DNA of 8,396 nucleotides from Bacillota bacterium (lineage in GTDB: Bacteria > Bacillota > Clostridia > Christensenellales > CAG-138), in the NCBI GenBank assembly GCA_023393045.1, contig JAEWMV010000065.1, forward strand, positions 1-8,396, given 5' to 3'. The position numbers were made by a program, and so were the translations under genes. A model generated the notes under the pieces. It saw only the letters and a program-made list of their open reading frames with translations. It had not been told where the DNA came from and did not search any database. Below, one piece after another: positions 6,130 to 8,396 of this stretch. The stretch's first letter is position 1. Each line of letters starts with the position of its first letter.

Positions 6130-7179
6130 TCAGTCCTTGTGCAGCTTGATCACCTTCGCGGCGAGCCTGCGCCTGTCCTCGGACACGGCGGCGTAATGCT
6201 TCCTGGTGGTGTTGACGTCCTTGTGGCCCAGTACGTCCGCCACGAGGTAAATATCCCCGGTTTCGCGATACAACATCGTCCCGTAGGTGCTGCGCAGCTT
6301 ATGGGGCGATATTTTTTTTAAGGGAACGGCAATCTGCGCGTATTTCTTCACGAGGTTTTCCACGGCGCGCACGGTCAGCCGCTTTTTCTGAAGCGAGAGG
6401 AACATGGCGTTTTCATGCCCGGGCGAGGCGTACATGGTTTCGCGCTGGAGCATATAATCGAGCAGTGCGGCGCGCGCCTCGTCCCCGAACACCAGGATAT
6501 CCTGATTGCCGCCCTTTCTTATGATAGAAAATTCGTTTGCGGAAAAATTGATGTCGTCCATGTCGATGCCCACAAGCTCGCTGATGCGTATGCCCGTGCC
6601 GAGGAACAGCGTGAGTATCGCCAAATCGCGCTTGCAGGTGAGCTGGTGATATTCCTTCTGGCGCTCCGTCAGCCCTTCTCCGCTCTCCACAATGTCCAAT
6701 AAATCGGCTACTTCGTTGGGTTCCAGACGGATGATGGTTTTTTCGTGTATGGCGGGCAAATCGACGAGGGCGGGGGAATTGTGCGTGATCTTTTCCTTTT
6801 TGATAAAATATTTGTAGAACGAGCGCAGCGCGGAAAGCTTTCTTGCCTTGGCGCGCTCGTTATTTGTCTTTTCGCGCTCCTTCTCGTCGGCGTAGAGCGA
6901 GATGTACTCGAGATACATCTCGATTTCCGTCACGCTCACGCCATTGAGGTCTATGAGGGTGAGGGAGGGGACTTCGCGCTCCTTGAAGCGCTCCACCTCC
7001 GCCGTCAGGTATTTAAAGAAGAGCAGCAAATCCCCCGCATAGGCAAAGCGCGTACGCACGAGCGTTTCGTTCTCAATGCCGCGGAAAAACTCCGCGCAAA
7101 ATGGCGGAAGCTCCTTCATGCGCTCCCGCAGCATCTGCGTATATTCCTTGTATTGCGCGCCGGCATAGTCCGTCGCCAT
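6130..7179 (-). CDS. Tyrosine recombinase, XerC/XerD/XerS-like
   Basis: Tyrosine recombinases cut and rejoin DNA at short paired binding arms through a covalent 3'-phosphotyrosine. The 349-residue protein has an N-terminal SAM-like core-binding domain (about residues 20-140; LPPFCAEFFRGI, then a DLLLFFKYL helix) and a C-terminal catalytic domain. All catalytic residues are present: R198 (GTGIRISEL), K222 (IRKGGN), H293 and R296 (PHKLRSTYG), H319 (LGHKDVNTT) and nucleophile Y329 (HYA). It is longer than XerC or XerD (about 300) and close in size to XerS of streptococci (about 356). It sits among housekeeping repair genes with no phage genes nearby. A chromosomal role such as dimer resolution is therefore an inference, and an old integrase remains possible. 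The ATG at 7179 follows GGAGGG. Its stop lies one base from that of the convergent gene. Confidence 0.93.
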   Translation of the reverse strand: MATDYAGAQYKEYTQMLRERMKELPPFCAEFFRGIENETLVRTRFAYAGDLLLFFKYLTAEVERFKEREVPSLTLIDLNGVSVTEIEMYLEYISLYADEKEREKTNNERAKARKLSALRSFYKYFIKKEKITHNSPALVDLPAIHEKTIIRLEPNEVADLLDIVESGEGLTERQKEYHQLTCKRDLAILTLFLGTGIRISELVGIDMDDINFSANEFSIIRKGGNQDILVFGDEARAALLDYMLQRETMYASPGHENAMFLSLQKKRLTVRAVENLVKKYAQIAVPLKKISPHKLRSTYGTMLYRETGDIYLVADVLGHKDVNTTRKHYAAVSEDRRRLAAKVIKLHKD

Positions 7180-7196
7180 AAACCCTCCGCATTTTC

Positions 7197-7228
7197 AATC
7201 GGCATCCCACAGTAGGGCAGCGCCGATT
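7197..7228. repeat. Inverted repeat in the recombinase leader
   Basis: AATCGGC (7197-7203) and GCCGATT (7222-7228) are perfect 7-bp inverted arms, with a nested CCC/GGG pair (7206-7208 and 7215-7217). In the leftward mRNA this would fold just upstream of the ribosome binding site. A possible -10 (TATATT, 7238-7233 on the minus strand) would start the transcript almost at the base of this hairpin. No T-run follows it, so it is not an intrinsic terminator. It could be an mRNA-stabilising 5' stem or a protein-binding dyad. Confidence 0.5.
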
Positions 7229-7240
7229 CCAAAATATAAA

Positions 7241-7270
7241 CTATTCGTTAAAGACAAGTTTAGCGAATAG
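7241..7270. repeat. 12-6-12 inverted repeat: dif-like recombinase site or rnhA terminator
   Basis: The left arm CTATTCGTTAAA (7241-7252) and right arm TTTAGCGAATAG (7259-7270) are inverted copies matching at 11 of 12 positions, around a 6-bp centre GACAAG. Two readings are open. First, two recombinase arms around a 6-bp strand-exchange region is Xer-site geometry, and the repeat lies 61 bp upstream of a tyrosine recombinase gene. Second, read leftward it begins 11 nt after the rnhA stop and is followed by TTTATATTTT (7240-7231), as an AT-rich intrinsic terminator would be. The sequence alone does not settle which, and both could be true. Confidence 0.6.
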
Positions 7271-7281
7271 ATGGAGCGTTG

Positions 7282-7782
7282 TCAAGCCATATTTGGGTCT
7301 TCCGGGACGTTTTGCGGCGCGGTTTCTTCCGTTTGCCCGTCGCTTACGCGCAGCATCTTGATCGCTTCACGCGCGAGTTTATCGCAGCGATTGTTGAGCG
7401 CATTGTCGCTGTGGCCCTTTACTTTTATAAACGAAACGTCGTGCGTGCTTGTAAGCGCAATCAATTCCATCCACAGATCCTTGTTCTCCACGGGCTTCTT
7501 AGACGAGGTTTTCCAATCGTTAGTGACCCATCTGTCGATCCATTTTTCTTCAAAGGCTCTGTGCATGTACGCGCTGTCCGTATGCAGCTCCACAGCGCAC
7601 GGGAATTTCAATAAAGCAAGCGCGCGGATCGCCGCGGTCAATTCCATGCGGTTGTTGGTCGTCTGCGCTTCCGCTCCGCTTATCTCGCGCGCGGTTTCTT
7701 TATATTGCAGCACGGCGGCCCATCCGCCGGGTCCGGGATTGCCGGAACATGCCCCGTCCGTATATATCGTTACTTTTTTCAC
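7282..7782 (-). CDS. rnhA: Ribonuclease HI
   Basis: RNase HI cuts the RNA strand of RNA-DNA hybrids, clearing R-loops and primer remnants in the cytoplasm. The 166-residue protein matches the Escherichia coli enzyme in length and active site: D9 (YTDGACSGNPGPGGW), E47 (NNRMELTAA), D69 (HTDSAY), H124 (VKGHSDN) and D134 (NRCDKLAR). A basic, Trp-rich handle (about 75-101) is also present. About 20 residues at the C-terminus are polar and unlike the core. The start is GTG at 7782; AGGG lies 10 nt upstream and no ATG gives a better N-terminus. It has its own promoter and is divergent from the tRNA cluster. An inverted repeat just past its stop may terminate it before the recombinase gene. Confidence 0.96.
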   Translation of the reverse strand: MKKVTIYTDGACSGNPGPGGWAAVLQYKETAREISGAEAQTTNNRMELTAAIRALALLKFPCAVELHTDSAYMHRAFEEKWIDRWVTNDWKTSSKKPVENKDLWMELIALTSTHDVSFIKVKGHSDNALNNRCDKLAREAIKMLRVSDGQTEETAPQNVPEDPNMA

Positions 7783-7829
7783 AATGCTATTTCCCTCTGA
7801 TTTTGCGTGTTTTGTATATGGATGAAATC

Positions 7830-7857
7830 AGTATACCACATATTGTAACGATGTAAA
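7830..7857 (-). promoter_or_regulatory. rnhA promoter (TTTACA - 16 bp - TATACT, extended -10)
   Basis: On the minus strand TTTACA (7857-7852, 5 of 6 to consensus) and TATACT (7835-7830, 5 of 6) are 16 bp apart, and TGG precedes the -10. The predicted start is near 7823, giving a leader of about 40 nt. The -35 lies within a 19-bp palindrome. Confidence 0.65.
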
Positions 7858-7869
7858 GCGCCTTTACAT
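7851..7869. repeat. 19-bp perfect palindrome over the rnhA -35 (candidate operator)
   Basis: ATGTAAAG (7851-7858) and CTTTACAT (7862-7869) are perfect 8-bp inverted arms around CGC. The left arm contains the rnhA -35 hexamer on the minus strand, so a protein bound here would block rnhA. The dyad ends 40 bp before the tRNA promoter -35. It has no T-run on either side typical of a terminator, and no rightward gene precedes it nearby. I cannot name a regulator from the motif. Confidence 0.5.
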
Positions 7870-7908
7870 TATATAGAAAGAACGGCCGCAAAACGGCGCA
7901 TAAAGTTG

Positions 7909-7937
7909 TTGACAAGCACATTGAAATGCGGTATATT
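7909..7937 (+). promoter_or_regulatory. Promoter of the tRNA cluster (TTGACA - 17 bp - TATATT)
   Basis: TTGACA (7909-7914) is a perfect -35 and TATATT (7932-7937) matches 5 of 6 of the -10 consensus, at the ideal 17-bp spacing. The predicted start near 7944 leaves a leader of about 25 nt before tRNA-Pro. This is the strongest promoter in the window, as expected for stable RNA. Confidence 0.85.
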
Positions 7938-7969
7938 GATAGACGTCGCGAAAAGCGGAATGCGAAATT

Positions 7970-8046
7970 CGGGGTGTAGCGCAGTCCGGTAGCGCACGTG
8001 CTTTGGGAGCATGGGGCCGGGGGTTCAAATCCCTTCACCCCGACCA
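7970..8046 (+). tRNA. tRNA-Pro (anticodon TGG)
   Basis: A full cloverleaf of 77 nt. The acceptor CGGGGTG pairs with CACCCCG, with the C1-G72 pair typical of bacterial tRNA-Pro. The anticodon loop TTTGGGA gives TGG, the stem is CGTGC/GCATG, and the T-loop is TTCAAAT. The T-stem GGGGG/CCCTT has two G-T pairs. CCA is encoded. It reads proline CCN codons and is first in the cluster. Confidence 0.97.
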
Positions 8047-8051
8047 GAAAT

Positions 8052-8126
8052 GGCCCCTTGGTCAAGCGGTTAAGACACCGCCCTTTCACGGCGGTAACAG
8101 GAGTTCGAGTCTCCTAGGGGTCACCA
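8052..8126 (+). tRNA. tRNA-Glu (anticodon TTC)
   Basis: A 75-nt cloverleaf. The acceptor GGCCCCT pairs with AGGGGTC (one G-T), the anticodon stem is CCGCC/GGCGG with loop CTTTCAC (TTC), and the T-arm is AGGAG/CTCCT. The variable loop TAAC is short and CCA is encoded. It lies 5 nt after tRNA-Pro. It reads GAA and GAG. Confidence 0.97.
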
Positions 8127-8150
8127 CTTCCACTCCTTGCGATGAGAAGC

Positions 8151-8227
8151 GGGCCTTTAGCTCAGTTGGTCAGAGCGGTCGGCTCATAACCGATTGGTCC
8201 GGGGTTCGAGTCCCTGAAGGCCCACCA
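8151..8227 (+). tRNA. tRNA with CAT anticodon, probably tRNA-Ile2 (lysidine type), else elongator tRNA-Met
   Basis: A 77-nt cloverleaf. The acceptor GGGCCTT pairs perfectly with AAGGCCC, the loop CTCATAA gives CAT, and CCA is encoded. The anticodon stem GTCGG/CCGAT lacks the three consecutive G-C pairs of the initiator, and base 1 pairs with base 72, so it is not the initiator. The body (CCTTTAGCTCAGTTGG, CGGCTCATAACCG, GGTTCGAGTCC) resembles, from memory, Bacillus tRNA-Ile2, whose C34 is changed to lysidine by TilS so that it reads ATA. Bacillus elongator Met has loop TTCATAC instead. Plain software would label it Met. Confidence 0.9.
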
Positions 8228-8239
8228 AAGAAAAATCGT

Positions 8240-8316
8240 GGCCCGGTAGTTCAGTTGGTTAGAATGCCAGCCTGTCACGCTGGAGGTCAGGGGTTCGAGC
8301 CCCCTCCGGGTCGCCA
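8240..8316 (+). tRNA. tRNA-Asp (anticodon GTC)
   Basis: A 77-nt cloverleaf. The acceptor GGCCCGG pairs with CCGGGTC (one G-T). The anticodon stem is CCAGC/GCTGG with loop CTGTCAC (GTC), and the T-arm AGGGG/CCCCT is perfect. The discriminator is G, as usual for Asp, and CCA is encoded. Confidence 0.97.
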
Positions 8317-8320
8317 ACTT

Positions 8321-8396
8321 GCCTCGGTAGCTCAGCTGGTAGAGCAAGGGACTGAAAATCCCTGTGTCGGTGGTTCGACTCCACTCTGAGGCACCA
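8321..8396 (+). tRNA. tRNA-Phe (anticodon GAA)
   Basis: A 76-nt cloverleaf. The acceptor GCCTCGG pairs with CTGAGGC (one G-T), and the anticodon stem is AGGGA/TCCCT with loop CTGAAAA (GAA). CCA is encoded and ends exactly at the last base of the window. A36-A37-A38 in the loop is the MiaA recognition pattern, so this is a likely substrate of the miaA product encoded here. Confidence 0.97.

Noticed and set aside
7787..8389. Open frames across the tRNA cluster, such as products with GFEPPAPCSQS or GLEPLTSSVTGWHSNQ
   Set aside because: These are translations of tRNA genes and their antisense strands, a frequent false protein call in databases. The region folds into five clear tRNAs.
6130..8396. 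Integrative element using a tRNA as attachment site
   Set aside because: An integrase-like gene near tRNAs suggests one, but rnhA lies between them, no repeat of a tRNA 3' end was seen, and no excisionase, phage or conjugation genes are present.
1..8396. CRISPR array, insertion sequence or large direct repeats
   Set aside because: No regularly spaced repeats, transposase frames or terminal inverted repeats were seen on reading the window.

Overview
The window is a GC-rich stretch of a bacterial chromosome, most likely from a clostridial Firmicute. The evidence is the gene order mutS-mutL-miaA-hfq-(PF06838 PLP enzyme) facing lexA, a MutL of the endonuclease type, a LexA box of the Gram-positive GAAC-N4-GTTY kind, strong GGAGG ribosome binding sites and CCA-encoding tRNA genes. 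The genus cannot be read from the sequence. Almost every gene acts on DNA or RNA upkeep, and nothing looks like a phage or a transposon.

Bases 1-5041 (+ strand) hold a tightly packed run: the 3' part of mutS, then mutL, miaA, hfq and a PLP-dependent methionine gamma-lyase family protein. Junctions are +1, -1, +2 and -8 nt, so the genes are probably one translationally coupled operon whose promoter lies left of the window. No terminator is visible at its end. The last stop codon overlaps the stop codon of the convergent lexA.

Bases 5038-6128 are an SOS control region. lexA reads left. A small, acidic, cysteine-clustered protein of unknown function (5754-6128) reads right. The 86-bp gap between them holds two interleaved extended -10 promoters and one good LexA box (5726-5739) placed to act on both. 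This is the most interesting part: the position corresponds to that of the SOS division inhibitor yneA in Bacillus, but the protein is unrelated in appearance.

Bases 6130-7782 (- strand) carry a complete XerC/XerD/XerS-like tyrosine recombinase and, upstream of it, rnhA (RNase HI). The 102-bp gap between them contains two inverted repeats. One has 12-bp arms around a 6-bp centre, which is the geometry of a Xer (dif) core site, although it could instead be the rnhA terminator.

Bases 7783-7969 are a divergent regulatory gap holding an rnhA promoter with a 19-bp palindrome over its -35 and a near-consensus promoter for stable RNA. Bases 7970-8396 are five tRNA genes: Pro(TGG), Glu(TTC), a CAT tRNA that is probably the lysidine-type Ile2, Asp(GTC) and Phe(GAA). 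The window ends exactly at the CCA of tRNA-Phe, so the cluster may continue. tRNA-Phe has the A36-A37-A38 loop that the MiaA encoded here would modify. No gap without a gene exceeds 300 bases.
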